DNA from: Falsiroseomonas sp051433165
GTDB taxonomy: Bacteria; Pseudomonadota; Alphaproteobacteria; Acetobacterales; Acetobacteraceae
Direction: 5' to 3'
Assembly: GCF_051433165.1 (NCBI RefSeq)
Contig: NZ_JBHMFS010000001.1
Span: 186,001 to 250,000, forward strand
Length of the DNA stretch: 64,000 nucleotides
How positions within the stretch are numbered: position 1 is the first letter of the stretch; each line of letters opens with the position of its first letter. A program made the translations under genes and the position numbers. This document shows positions 43,556 to 51,043 of this stretch, one piece after another. The notes under the pieces are model-generated. The model was not told the DNA's origin. It did no database searches and saw only the letters and a program-made list of their open reading frames with translations.

Positions 43556-43902
43556 TGGCGAGCCCCTACTTCCTGACACCGATGCTGCTGGTGTTCTCCA
43601 ACGTGCTGATGACCTTCGCCTGGTATGGCCATCTGAAGCAGCCCGCTTGGCCGTTGTGGCTGGCGGTGGCGGCGAGCTGGGGCATCGCCTTCTTCGAATA
43701 CTGCTTCGCCGTGCCGGCCAACCGCATCGGCTACGGCACCTTCACAGGGCAGCAGTTGAAGGTGATGCAGGAAGTCATCACGCTGGCGGTCTTCGCCGTG
43801 TTCAGCGTGATGTTCCTGGGCGAGCAGCTCCGCTGGACCTAATTCGCGGCCATGGGCTGCCTGGTGGCGGCGGTAATCTTCATATTTCTGCCGGTGGATT
43901 GA
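43552..43902 (+). pseudogene. DUF486 (DMT-like) membrane protein with internal stop
   Basis: Small membrane protein of the DUF486 family, normally about 110-120 residues with four helices. Translation from ATG 43552 runs TMs 1-3 and the conserved GTFTGQQLKVMQEVITLAVF and FLGEQLRW, then meets TAA at 43840-43842. The same frame continues with FAAMGCLVAAVIFIFLPVD, the expected fourth helix, to TGA at 43902, giving the normal total of 116 codons plus stop. So the gene is interrupted by one nonsense codon, where relatives have Asn/Tyr/Leu-type residues. Either a recent inactivating mutation, a base-calling error, or a tolerated 96-residue product. Coupled to the AmpG-like gene. Confidence 0.75.
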
Positions 43903-43905
43903 GAC

Positions 43906-44532
43906 TCAGGTCCCCAGCAGGCGGTGCTGGCGCAGGAAGCTCAGCAGGGGCAGCAGGGGCAGGCCGAGGATGGCGCTATGGTCACCCTCCACCTTCGCCA
44001 TCAGATGCACCCCCGGCCCTTCCAGCCGATAGGCGCCGACGCTGGACAGCACCGCATCGCCCTCGGCGGCCAGATAGGCGTCGAGGAAATCCTCGGAAAA
44101 ATCCCGCATGGTCAGGCGCGGGGTGGTGACGTCCTGCCAGATGCGCTGGCCGCCGCGCCAGGCCACGGTGGCCGTCACCAGCTCATGCCGCCGGCCGCGC
44201 AGGGCCAAAAGCTGGCGACGCGCGGCCGCCATATCTTCCGGCTTGTCGTACCAGCGCGGCACGCCGGCTTCATCGGTGCAGGTCAGAAGCTGGTCGCAGC
44301 CGATCACCAGCGCCTCCGGCCGCTTGCGTGCCACGCGCATGGCCTTGGCCTCGGCCAGCATGATCGCGGCCTCGGCGGGCGGGATATCCTCCGCCTGGGC
44401 AGCTTCCTTGATCGCGGCCTCATCCACCGCCGCGGCCACTGCCTCGAAGCGCAGCCCGGCCGCCTCCAGCAGCGCCCGGCGCGTGACCGAGGCGCTGGCC
44501 AGCACCAGGGCCGGCTCCGCCGCCTGCCGCAT
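43906..44532 (-). CDS. maf: Maf-family nucleoside triphosphate pyrophosphatase
   Basis: 208-residue house-cleaning pyrophosphatase that hydrolyses non-canonical or modified nucleotides. Family motifs: LASASVTRRALLEAAGLRF at the N-terminus, the metal-binding EAKAMRVA helix, VIGCDQLL and the WYDKPEDMAAARRQL block. The Q in CDQLL suggests the alphaproteobacterial Maf subgroup rather than YhdE or YceF. It overlaps the stop of the upstream PPDK-regulator gene by one base, an order conserved beside the replication origin of relatives. Confidence 0.9.
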   Translation of the reverse strand: MRQAAEPALVLASASVTRRALLEAAGLRFEAVAAAVDEAAIKEAAQAEDIPPAEAAIMLAEAKAMRVARKRPEALVIGCDQLLTCTDEAGVPRWYDKPEDMAAARRQLLALRGRRHELVTATVAWRGGQRIWQDVTTPRLTMRDFSEDFLDAYLAAEGDAVLSSVGAYRLEGPGVHLMAKVEGDHSAILGLPLLPLLSFLRQHRLLGT

Positions 44533-45419
44533 CAGGCGGGCAGGCCGGCGGCCGGATCAGTCGGGCGCGGCGGCTCCGGCGGCCGCGCGCCGCGGCGGGC
44601 GTGCCAGGCCTCCATCAATTGCAGGACGGTGGCCGCCGTCTCCTCGATCGAGCGCCGGGTCACATCGATCACCGGCCAGCCATAGCGGGTGCAGAGCCGA
44701 CGGGCGGCCTGGATTTCCGCCTTCACCGCCTCATGGTCCACATAATCCGTGGCGTCGTGATGCACGCCATGCGCGCCGATCAGCTTCAGGCGGTGGCGGC
44801 GGATCTCGATCAGCGCATTGGTCTCGATATGCAGGCCGATCACCGGGCAGGGCGCGGTTTCCAGTTCCACCGGCAGCGGCGCGCCGGGCACCAGCGGCAC
44901 ATTGGCCGCCTTGATGCCGCGATTGGCCAGGTAGAAGCAGGTGGGCGTCTTGCTGCTGCGGGAGACGCCGACGATGCAGACATCGGCCTCCGCGATGCCG
45001 GCGGTGCCCTGGCCGTCATCATGGGCCAGCACATAGTGCATGGCGTCGATCCGGCGGAAGTAGTCCGCATCCATCACGTGCTGCGCGCCGCGCTTTTCCC
45101 GCGCCGGAGCGCCGATGGCCTGCTGCAGCATCTCCATCACCGGCTCCAGCGGCGACATGTATTCGATGTGCAGGCGCTGACAATGTTCCTCCAGCGCATG
45201 CCGCAGGCTGCGATCCACCAGGGTGAACAGCACCGGGCCGGGCTCGGACTGGATCCCCTCCAGCACCCGGTCGAGCTGAAGTCGGGAGCGGATCAGCGAC
45301 CAGCGATGATGGATGACATGCGGGTCCTCGAAGCGGGACAGGGTGGCGCGCGCGATGGAATTCAGCGTCTCCCCCGTGCTGTCGGAGACGAGGTGCAGGT
45401 TGATCGTTCGGCTGGGCAT
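44532..45419 (-). CDS. Pyruvate, phosphate dikinase / PEP synthase regulatory protein
   Basis: 295-residue bifunctional ADP-dependent kinase/Pi-dependent pyrophosphorylase (DUF299, COG1806) that switches PPDK or PEP synthase off and on. Seen: the N-terminal LHLVSDSTGETLNSIARATL and the P-loop-like GVSRSSKTPTCFYLANRG motif. ATG 45419 (MPSRTINLHLV) is chosen. COG1806 beside hemE is the gene pair that flanks the Caulobacter and Rickettsia replication origins. Likely co-transcribed with maf downstream. No PPDK gene is in the window. Confidence 0.92.
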   Translation of the reverse strand: MPSRTINLHLVSDSTGETLNSIARATLSRFEDPHVIHHRWSLIRSRLQLDRVLEGIQSEPGPVLFTLVDRSLRHALEEHCQRLHIEYMSPLEPVMEMLQQAIGAPAREKRGAQHVMDADYFRRIDAMHYVLAHDDGQGTAGIAEADVCIVGVSRSSKTPTCFYLANRGIKAANVPLVPGAPLPVELETAPCPVIGLHIETNALIEIRRHRLKLIGAHGVHHDATDYVDHEAVKAEIQAARRLCTRYGWPVIDVTRRSIEETAATVLQLMEAWHARRGARPPEPPRPTDPAAGLPA

Positions 45420-45866
45420 GGTGATGCGCCTGGCTCCGGGTGGTTTCCCCAAGCTTCCGGCTTACCGCATGGCGGCGGCGCATGACAGGGCGGCACGGCG
45501 GAAGGCGGTGGGGCTCCAAATGGCCTGGGGAAAACGGTGGATGCTGGGGAGAACTTTGCCCGAGCCGGCCATGCGAACGGCGCAGCGGGGACAACCGTCT
45601 CAGCGCCGGTACACGGGATGAATCGCCGCGGCTGCGGAGCGTTTCCGGGGGTAATCCGATTCACCGAGGCGATTCAGCCGCTTGCACCCCGACTCTGCAC
45701 GGGACAGGCCTGTGGATGAAAAGCGGGCGAGCCGTAATCCCCATCGTGCACAGGCCCCTACTACTGCCACAGACTCTTTAGGATTCTTTCTTCTTATTGG
45801 GGAATTGGCGTTTCGGCGGCTGTGCCCTAGGCAGAGGGCGATGGGACAAAGCCACGGGAGGCGGGT
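45420..45866. other. Candidate chromosomal replication origin (oriC)
   Basis: 447-nt gap between the divergent COG1806 gene and hemE without a convincing gene. Contents: a DnaA-box-like TGTGGATGA (45711-45719, one mismatch to TGTGGATAA); five hexamers TCCCCA/TGGGGA (45446, 45526, 45545, 45738, 45798), which match the weak W-box described for Caulobacter origin DNA; and a T-rich strand, CTCTTTAGGATTCTTTCTTC region (45774-45800), about two-thirds A/T in a very GC-rich genome, suitable as an unwinding element. Gene context is the strongest argument. The promoters of hemE and the COG1806 gene must also lie here. No TTAA-N7-TTAA CtrA site was seen. Confidence 0.6.
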
Positions 45867-46943
45867 TTGACGGCAGAGACAGCGGGCATGACGACCATGG
45901 ATGCGCCCGGGAAACCGCTGCTGCGCGCTTTGGCCGGGGAGGCGGTGTGGCCGCCGCCGATGTGGCTGATGCGCCAGGCTGGCCGGTACCTGCCCGAATA
46001 CCGCGAGATCCGCGCCGAGGCCGGCGGCTTCATCAAGCTGTGCACCACGCCGGAGATGGCGGCGGAGGTGACGCTGCAGCCGATCCGCCGCTACGGCATG
46101 GATGGCGCCATCCTGTTCTCCGACATCCTGATGGTCCCCTGGGCCATGGGCCAGCCGTTGCGCTTTGCCGAGGGCGAGGGCCCTCAGCTTGAGCCGTTGC
46201 GCGACCTGGCCGCGGTGAATGCTCTGGAAGTGGGCGCCGTGCGGGAACGGTCTGCCCCGATTTTGGAGACGGTGCGCCTGGTGCGCGCGGCGCTGGAGGC
46301 GCAGCACCCGAAGACCGCGCTGATCGGCTTCGCCGGCAGCCCCTTCACGGTGGCCTGCTACATGGTCGAGGGCCATGGCAGCCGGGATTTCGCCACGACG
46401 CGGCAGATGGCCTATGGCAACCCGGCCTTGTTCGGCAAGCTGATCCGCACCCTGGTCGAGGCGACCACCGAATACCTGCTGGCCCAGGCCGAGGCGGGGG
46501 CCGAGGCGCTGATGCTGTTCGATAGCTGGGCCGGCCTGCTGCCCCCCGCGCAGTTCCGCCGCTGGGTCATCGAGCCGACCGCGACCATCGTCCGCAGCCT
46601 GAAGCGGCTGCATCCTTCCATCCCGATCATCGGCTTTCCGCGCCTGGCCGGGCCGCTGATCGGCGAGTACACGCTGCGCACCGGCGTCAACACGGTCGCC
46701 ATGGACACCTCCATGGACCCGCGTTTCGCTGCCAGCGCGGTCGCGCCCACGGTCGGCCTGCAGGGCAATCTCGACCCGCTGTCGCTGATTGTCGGCGGCG
46801 ATGCGATGGAGGCGGAGGCGCGCCAGATCCTGGCCGCGATGCGTGGCCGCCCCTTCGTGTTCAACCTGGGCCACGGCATCGAGAAGGTGACCCCCCCCGA
46901 GCATGTCGCCCATCTCGTCCGCATCGTCCGCGCGGGCCTTTAG
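45867..46943 (+). CDS. hemE: Uroporphyrinogen decarboxylase
   Basis: 358-residue enzyme converting uroporphyrinogen III to coproporphyrinogen III in heme synthesis. Motifs: PPMWLMRQAGRYLPEYRE (the substrate-binding signature), GAILFSDILMVPWAMG with the catalytic Asp, GFAGSPFTVACYMVEG and NLGHGIEKVTPPEHV. TTG 45867 is preceded by GGGAGG at 5 nt; ATG 45888 or 45897 are alternatives and would still leave the conserved core intact. It probably forms one boundary of the replication origin. Confidence 0.95.
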   Translation: MTAETAGMTTMDAPGKPLLRALAGEAVWPPPMWLMRQAGRYLPEYREIRAEAGGFIKLCTTPEMAAEVTLQPIRRYGMDGAILFSDILMVPWAMGQPLRFAEGEGPQLEPLRDLAAVNALEVGAVRERSAPILETVRLVRAALEAQHPKTALIGFAGSPFTVACYMVEGHGSRDFATTRQMAYGNPALFGKLIRTLVEATTEYLLAQAEAGAEALMLFDSWAGLLPPAQFRRWVIEPTATIVRSLKRLHPSIPIIGFPRLAGPLIGEYTLRTGVNTVAMDTSMDPRFAASAVAPTVGLQGNLDPLSLIVGGDAMEAEARQILAAMRGRPFVFNLGHGIEKVTPPEHVAHLVRIVRAGL

Positions 46944-46964
46944 TCCCAAAAATAGATGAGGGGC

Positions 46965-46988
46965 CCGGGGAGAATACCTTCTCCCCGG
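46965..46988. terminator. Bidirectional hairpin between hemE and mltA
   Basis: Perfect 10-bp stem CCGGGGAGAA / TTCTCCCCGG with a 4-nt loop, located between the convergent stops of hemE and mltA. A T5 run lies about 14 nt beyond the stem in the mltA direction; none follows closely in the hemE direction. Confidence 0.65.
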
Positions 46989-46994
46989 CCAATC

Positions 46995-48104
46995 CTACCG
47001 CGGCACCATCACAAACAACGCCGCCCGATCCCTCATCCCCCCCGCCTCCGCCCCCGCCGCATCCCCCCACCCGGTAAACAGGTCACTCCGTGCCGCGCCG
47101 CGGATGGCGCCCCCGGTATCCTGGGCCATCACAAGGCGCCGTAGCGGCGCCTGTGCCGCCACCCAGACGGGTGCGCCGAGCGGTGTGCGGGTGCGATCCA
47201 CCGCGAGCGACCGCCCGGGCGTCAGCGGGGCGCCCAGCGCGCCCAGCGGTCCTGCCTCCGGCGGCAGCTCCGTCAGGGGGCGAAAGAAGACGTAGCTCGG
47301 GTTGCGGTTCATCAGCGCCGCGGCGTCTTCGGGTGGGGCGCTGGCCAGCCAGGTGCGGATCGCCTGCATCGAGACCGTCTCCCGCGTCAGGGTGCCGCTC
47401 TCCACCAGGGCGCGGCCGATGGCGTAGTAGGGGTGGCCGTTCTGGGCGGCGTAGCCGAGGCGCAGCACGCCGCCTTCCGCCAGCTTTATGCGGCCAGAGC
47501 CCTGAATCTGCAGGAAAAACGCATCGGCCGGGTCATCCACCCAGACGAGCTCCAGCCCGCGCTCATCCAGCGCGCCGCCGATGATCGCCGCGCGGTCCGC
47601 GAAAGGATGCAGTCGCCCATCCTGCACCAGGCCCGCGGTGCGCCGGCCGCGCAGGTCCTGGGCGAATTGGCCGAGATCGACTTGCACCAGCTCCGGTGGT
47701 TGGGCGTGCAGGGGGGTCTGATAGGGGCCGTGGCGGCGGGTGCTGCCGCGCAGCTCCGGCTCGTAATAGCCGGTCAGCACATCCTCGCCCACGGCATAGG
47801 CGATGAAGTGGGTTTCGAAGAAATGCCGCGCCGCTGGCGGGCTGGCCGGCAGGGTTGCGGCCGCGGCGCAGGCCGGGGCGAAATCCCCCGCGTTCCGCGC
47901 CAGCGCGCCCTCTCCACCCAGGGTCCGGTCTGCTGGCAGCTGCGCCAGAACGGCGCAGCTTGCGCGAAAGGCCGGAAGCGCTGCCTCCAGCCTATCCTCG
48001 GCCCATCCCGGCAGCTCGGCAAAGCTCACCTGCCGGGGGAAGGGAACCGGCTCCGCACATCCCACCAGCCCAACAAGGCCGGCCCAGAGAAACCTCCGCC
48101 ACAC
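46995..48104 (-). CDS. mltA: Membrane-bound lytic murein transglycosylase A
   Basis: 369-residue outer-membrane lytic transglycosylase cleaving peptidoglycan to anhydromuropeptides. Lipobox LVGC puts the acylated Cys at 16. The MltA barrel contains FVGYYEP-type VLTGYYEPELRGS, FFLQIQGSGRI, GYAAQNGHPYYAIGRAL and the 3D-domain end MAQDTGGAIRGAARSDLFTGWG with the catalytic Asp. It would feed the AmpG-like permease encoded nearby. Upstream on the same strand, 21 nt away, is the Tim44-like gene, the usual alphaproteobacterial pair. Confidence 0.94.
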   Translation of the reverse strand: MWRRFLWAGLVGLVGCAEPVPFPRQVSFAELPGWAEDRLEAALPAFRASCAVLAQLPADRTLGGEGALARNAGDFAPACAAAATLPASPPAARHFFETHFIAYAVGEDVLTGYYEPELRGSTRRHGPYQTPLHAQPPELVQVDLGQFAQDLRGRRTAGLVQDGRLHPFADRAAIIGGALDERGLELVWVDDPADAFFLQIQGSGRIKLAEGGVLRLGYAAQNGHPYYAIGRALVESGTLTRETVSMQAIRTWLASAPPEDAAALMNRNPSYVFFRPLTELPPEAGPLGALGAPLTPGRSLAVDRTRTPLGAPVWVAAQAPLRRLVMAQDTGGAIRGAARSDLFTGWGDAAGAEAGGMRDRAALFVMVPR

Positions 48105-48125
48105 GACCGCGGCAGCGCCTCGAAA

Positions 48126-48806
48126 CTAAGCGGAGCGGGTGGCGACGAGGCGCCAGGTGGGGTCTTCGCTGCCAAGGTCGCGCTGGAAGGTCCAGATGTC
48201 GGTCAGTTCGGTCACCGCCTCGGCGCCGGCGGAGACGCTGCCATCGCTCGCCGTGGTCAGGTTCACCTGGTCGCTGACGAAGCGGACGGTGACATCGGCG
48301 GTGGAGCCGCGCAGGTCGGCGGCCTCGATCCCGGCCTCCTGCATGGCGCGCACTTCGGAGCGCTGCGTCTCACCGGCCTGTTCGCGGGCGGTGATCGCGC
48401 CCTCGAAGCCGCCATAGACGTCATCGGCCAGCAGCGCGCGCAGGGTCTCGCGGTCGCCGCGGGCGAAGGCATCCACCACCATGCGGAAGGCGCCCTCGGC
48501 GCCGTTCAGGAAGCCATGCGGTTCGAAGGACGGGTCGACGCCCTTGATGCGGGCCATCGCCTGGCCGGCCGGCGTGCGCGCGTCCGGCACCACATGGCGC
48601 GTGGTACTGGCGGCGGCCGGTGGCGGCAGTTCCGGCTGGTCCGACTCACCCACCGGGCGCGGACCACGCGGATCATAGGGTGCCGCACCCTCACGCGGCG
48701 GACGCTCGTAGCCGGTACGACGGCCGAGCACGCTCCGCAGTCGCAGCACCAAAAAGGCCGCGACCATTGCGAACAGGATCAGATCGACAGGAAAGCCGCC
48801 CGACAT
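48126..48806 (-). CDS. Tim44-like membrane-associated protein
   Basis: 226-residue protein with one N-terminal membrane helix (GFPVDLILFAMVAAFLVLRL) and a C-terminal Tim44-like domain (about 95-226: GAEGAFRMVVDAFARGDRET, VTVRFVSDQVNLT, EDPTWRLVATRSA). The bacterial protein (TimA/COG4395) is a homologue of the mitochondrial import component Tim44, but its role in bacteria is unclear; membrane protein quality control is one suggestion. ATG 48806 has GAGGAG at a good distance. Probably co-transcribed with mltA. In relatives secB is the divergent neighbour; here a phosphatase gene takes that place. Confidence 0.85.
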   Translation of the reverse strand: MSGGFPVDLILFAMVAAFLVLRLRSVLGRRTGYERPPREGAAPYDPRGPRPVGESDQPELPPPAAASTTRHVVPDARTPAGQAMARIKGVDPSFEPHGFLNGAEGAFRMVVDAFARGDRETLRALLADDVYGGFEGAITAREQAGETQRSEVRAMQEAGIEAADLRGSTADVTVRFVSDQVNLTTASDGSVSAGAEAVTELTDIWTFQRDLGSEDPTWRLVATRSA

Positions 48807-48982
48807 TGCCAACTCCTCATCAAGCACTCACTTAAGGCGGCCTCTGCCCCCTCGCAACGCCTTCACCACCAATGATGCGCTTGAAGCGTCAATAGATCCC
48901 CTTGAACGCCCGAATGCCGCCGCGAATTGTTCCCGCGTCTGCATCCACCATCCCCCCATGCCCTTCGGGAGCTGCCAAGCCG

Positions 48983-49540
48983 ATGATCCTGCTCCGCCAC
49001 GGACAGAGCGAATTCAACCTGCACTTCAGCGCAACGCGACGTGACCCCGGCATCCCCGACCCGCGCCTCACGCCGCTCGGCCACAGCCAGGCCGAGCAGG
49101 CGGCGGAGGCGCTGGCGGCACAGGGCATCACGCGCATCATCGCCTCCCCCTACAGCCGCGCCTTGCAGACGGCGGAACCCCTGGCCCGCAGGCTGGGCCT
49201 GAATGTGCTGGTGCAGCCGCTGGTGCGGGAACGTTATGCCTTCACCTGCGACATCGGTAGCCCCACCACGGCGCTATCCGCCGAATGGCCACATCTTGAT
49301 TTCCGCCATGTGGAGGAAGTGTGGTGGCCGGCGCAGGAGGAACCGGCGGACCAGGTGCTGGCGCGCGCCGCCCTGTTCCGTGGCGAGATGTCGGCGCTGG
49401 AGGATTGGTCCAGCACGCTGGTTGTCGCGCATTGGGGCTTCATTCTGGCGATGACGGGCCAATCCGTCGCGAACGGCACCTGGCTGCGCTGCGACCCGAC
49501 CGAGCCGGCCCTGACCGAGGTGTCCTGGAAACACCACTGA
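48983..49540 (+). CDS. Histidine phosphatase family protein
   Basis: 185-residue phosphoglycerate-mutase-like phosphatase. The catalytic motif LLRHGQSEFN starts at residue 3, the second His is in VVAHWGFILAMTG, and SPYSRALQTAEPLARRL forms the phosphate pocket. ATG 48983 sets the catalytic strand at the N-terminus as usual; an ATG at 48914 would add 23 residues without recognisable structure. The substrate is unknown; proteins this short act on small phosphoesters. Followed after 6 nt by the convergent yggS. Confidence 0.85.
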   Translation: MILLRHGQSEFNLHFSATRRDPGIPDPRLTPLGHSQAEQAAEALAAQGITRIIASPYSRALQTAEPLARRLGLNVLVQPLVRERYAFTCDIGSPTTALSAEWPHLDFRHVEEVWWPAQEEPADQVLARAALFRGEMSALEDWSSTLVVAHWGFILAMTGQSVANGTWLRCDPTEPALTEVSWKHH

Positions 49541-49546
49541 GGGCCG

Positions 49547-50233
49547 TCAGTCGCGGCGCCCGAAGATCGCGGAGCCGACGCGGACATGGGTGGCACCCTC
49601 GGCGATCGCGGCCTCGAAGTCGCCGCTCATGCCCATGGAGAGGGTGGCCAGGCCGTGCCGCGCGGCCATCGCCGCCAGCAAGGCGAAATGCGGCCGTGGG
49701 TCGTCCTCCGCCGGTGGGATGCACATCAGCCCGTCCACCGGCAGGCCGTGTTCTTCGCGACAGAGGCGGATGAAGGCATCCGCCTCCGCACGGGCGATGC
49801 CGGCCTTCTGCGGCTCGTCACCGGTATTGACTTGCACCAGCAGCCGCGGCTGGCGGCCCTCGCGCGCCATGGCGTCGCGCAGCGCCAGGGCGAGCTTCGG
49901 GCGATCCAGGCTTTCGATCACATCGGCGACCCGCACCGCCTCCCGCGCCTTGTTGGTCTGCAAGGCGCCGATCAGGTGCAGGCGCAGTGCGGGCCAGGCG
50001 GGGCGAAGCGCGGGGAACTTGCCCTCCGCCTCCTGCACCCGATTCTCGCCGAAGATCACCTGGCCACAGGCCAGCGCCGCTTCGACCGCGGCGGCGGGAT
50101 GGGTCTTGGAAACGGCAACCAGGGAGACGGCGCCGGGCGGCCGGTTGGCACGGGCACAGGCCTCGGCGATCCTGTCGCGGATCTGCCTGAGATTGGCGGC
50201 GATGGTCGGATCGGCGGGGAGGTCATGCGGCAT
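49547..50233 (-). CDS. PLP homeostasis protein YggS/PLPBP
   Basis: 228-residue PLP-binding TIM-barrel protein that balances free pyridoxal phosphate and affects amino acid pools. Seen: LVAVSKTHPAAAVEAAL with the PLP-binding Lys, FGENRVQEAEGK, LHLIGALQTNK and the phosphate-binding LSMGMSGDFEAAIAEG followed by VRVGSAIFG. ATG 50233 fits the family N-terminus (NLRQIRDRI). This start is interleaved with that of the divergent ThiE-like gene: the two ATG codons overlap on opposite strands (50231-50234). Confidence 0.93.
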   Translation of the reverse strand: MPHDLPADPTIAANLRQIRDRIAEACARANRPPGAVSLVAVSKTHPAAAVEAALACGQVIFGENRVQEAEGKFPALRPAWPALRLHLIGALQTNKAREAVRVADVIESLDRPKLALALRDAMAREGRQPRLLVQVNTGDEPQKAGIARAEADAFIRLCREEHGLPVDGLMCIPPAEDDPRPHFALLAAMAARHGLATLSMGMSGDFEAAIAEGATHVRVGSAIFGRRD

Positions 50234-50837
50234 GGCAGGGACGCTAGAGGGCTGGTCGCGCCGGCTCAAGCCGCGCCGTGACCTGCGCGGTCCGATCCCC
50301 CGGCTTTGGCTGGTGACGGACCCGGTCCGCCTGCCGGACCCTTGTACCGCTGCTGCGCGCCTGCCGCGCGGGTCCGGGGTGCTGGCCCGTGGCCTGAAGG
50401 CGCCGGTTCTGGCGCGTCTGCGCCATATTGTGCGGCGACGGGGCCTGGTGCTGCTGCTGGGCGGCGATCCGGCAACGGCGCTCCGCACGCGCTGCGGCCT
50501 GCACCTGCCAGACCGCGCGGACCCACCCCGGCTGAACGCCTTCCTGGCGGCGCGGCGGCGCGGCGCGCCCTGGGCGCGGCTGTCGCTGGCGGTGCATGGG
50601 CGCGCCGCAGTGCGGCGGGCGCGGCGGCTGGGCGCGGATTTCGGCTTCGTCTCCCCGGCCTTCGCCACGGCCAGCCACCCTGGTGCGCCAGGGCTGGGGG
50701 CCTTGCGCTGGGGTCAATTGGCCGCGGGGCTGGGACGGCCGGCGGTGGCGCTGGGCGGTGTTGGGGACGCCACGGCGGGAAGGCTGCCGCGCCAATGGCT
50801 CGCAGGCCTGGCCGCAATCGGCGCGTTGCGGCGCTGA
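50232..50837 (+). CDS. ThiE/TenI-like thiamine phosphate synthase family protein
   Basis: 201-residue TIM-barrel protein of the thiamine-phosphate synthase/TenI family. Recognisable blocks: LWLVTDPVRLPDP, GLHLPDRADPPRL (in place of GVHLGQ-D), ADFGFVSPAFATASHPGAPG (pyrophosphate loop) and VALGGVGDATAGRL. The acidic Asp and Lys residues typical of active ThiE are not clearly present, so it may be a TenI-like isomerase or a non-catalytic relative. No other thi genes or TPP riboswitch are nearby. ATG 50232 is the only ATG in the right area but overlaps the yggS start; a downstream GTG may be used. Confidence 0.65.
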   Translation: MAGTLEGWSRRLKPRRDLRGPIPRLWLVTDPVRLPDPCTAAARLPRGSGVLARGLKAPVLARLRHIVRRRGLVLLLGGDPATALRTRCGLHLPDRADPPRLNAFLAARRRGAPWARLSLAVHGRAAVRRARRLGADFGFVSPAFATASHPGAPGLGALRWGQLAAGLGRPAVALGGVGDATAGRLPRQWLAGLAAIGALRR

Positions 50838-51043
50838 TCTGGCTTGTGGCCATTTCGCCACAGTGTCTCAAGGAAGTCGCGGCACGCGCCGCTGCGCCGT
50901 TGCCCTGTCACGCTTGCACGGATCATTATCCGCCCCGGACCTGACTGCTACCGGGGGGGAACCTGGTGGCGGCGTCCTGCCGAGGGGGGCAGGCGGGTCG
51001 TCGCATGCCGGGGGCCACCCGGCGCAGGAGGAGGTTTTTAGAT

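Noticed and set aside
48889..49140. Minus-strand frame reading GGMVDADAGTIRGGI, reminiscent of peptides mis-translated from tRNA genes
   Set aside because: The DNA does not fold as a tRNA (no T-loop GTTCRA sequence or CCA-side stem), and it overlaps the histidine phosphatase gene.
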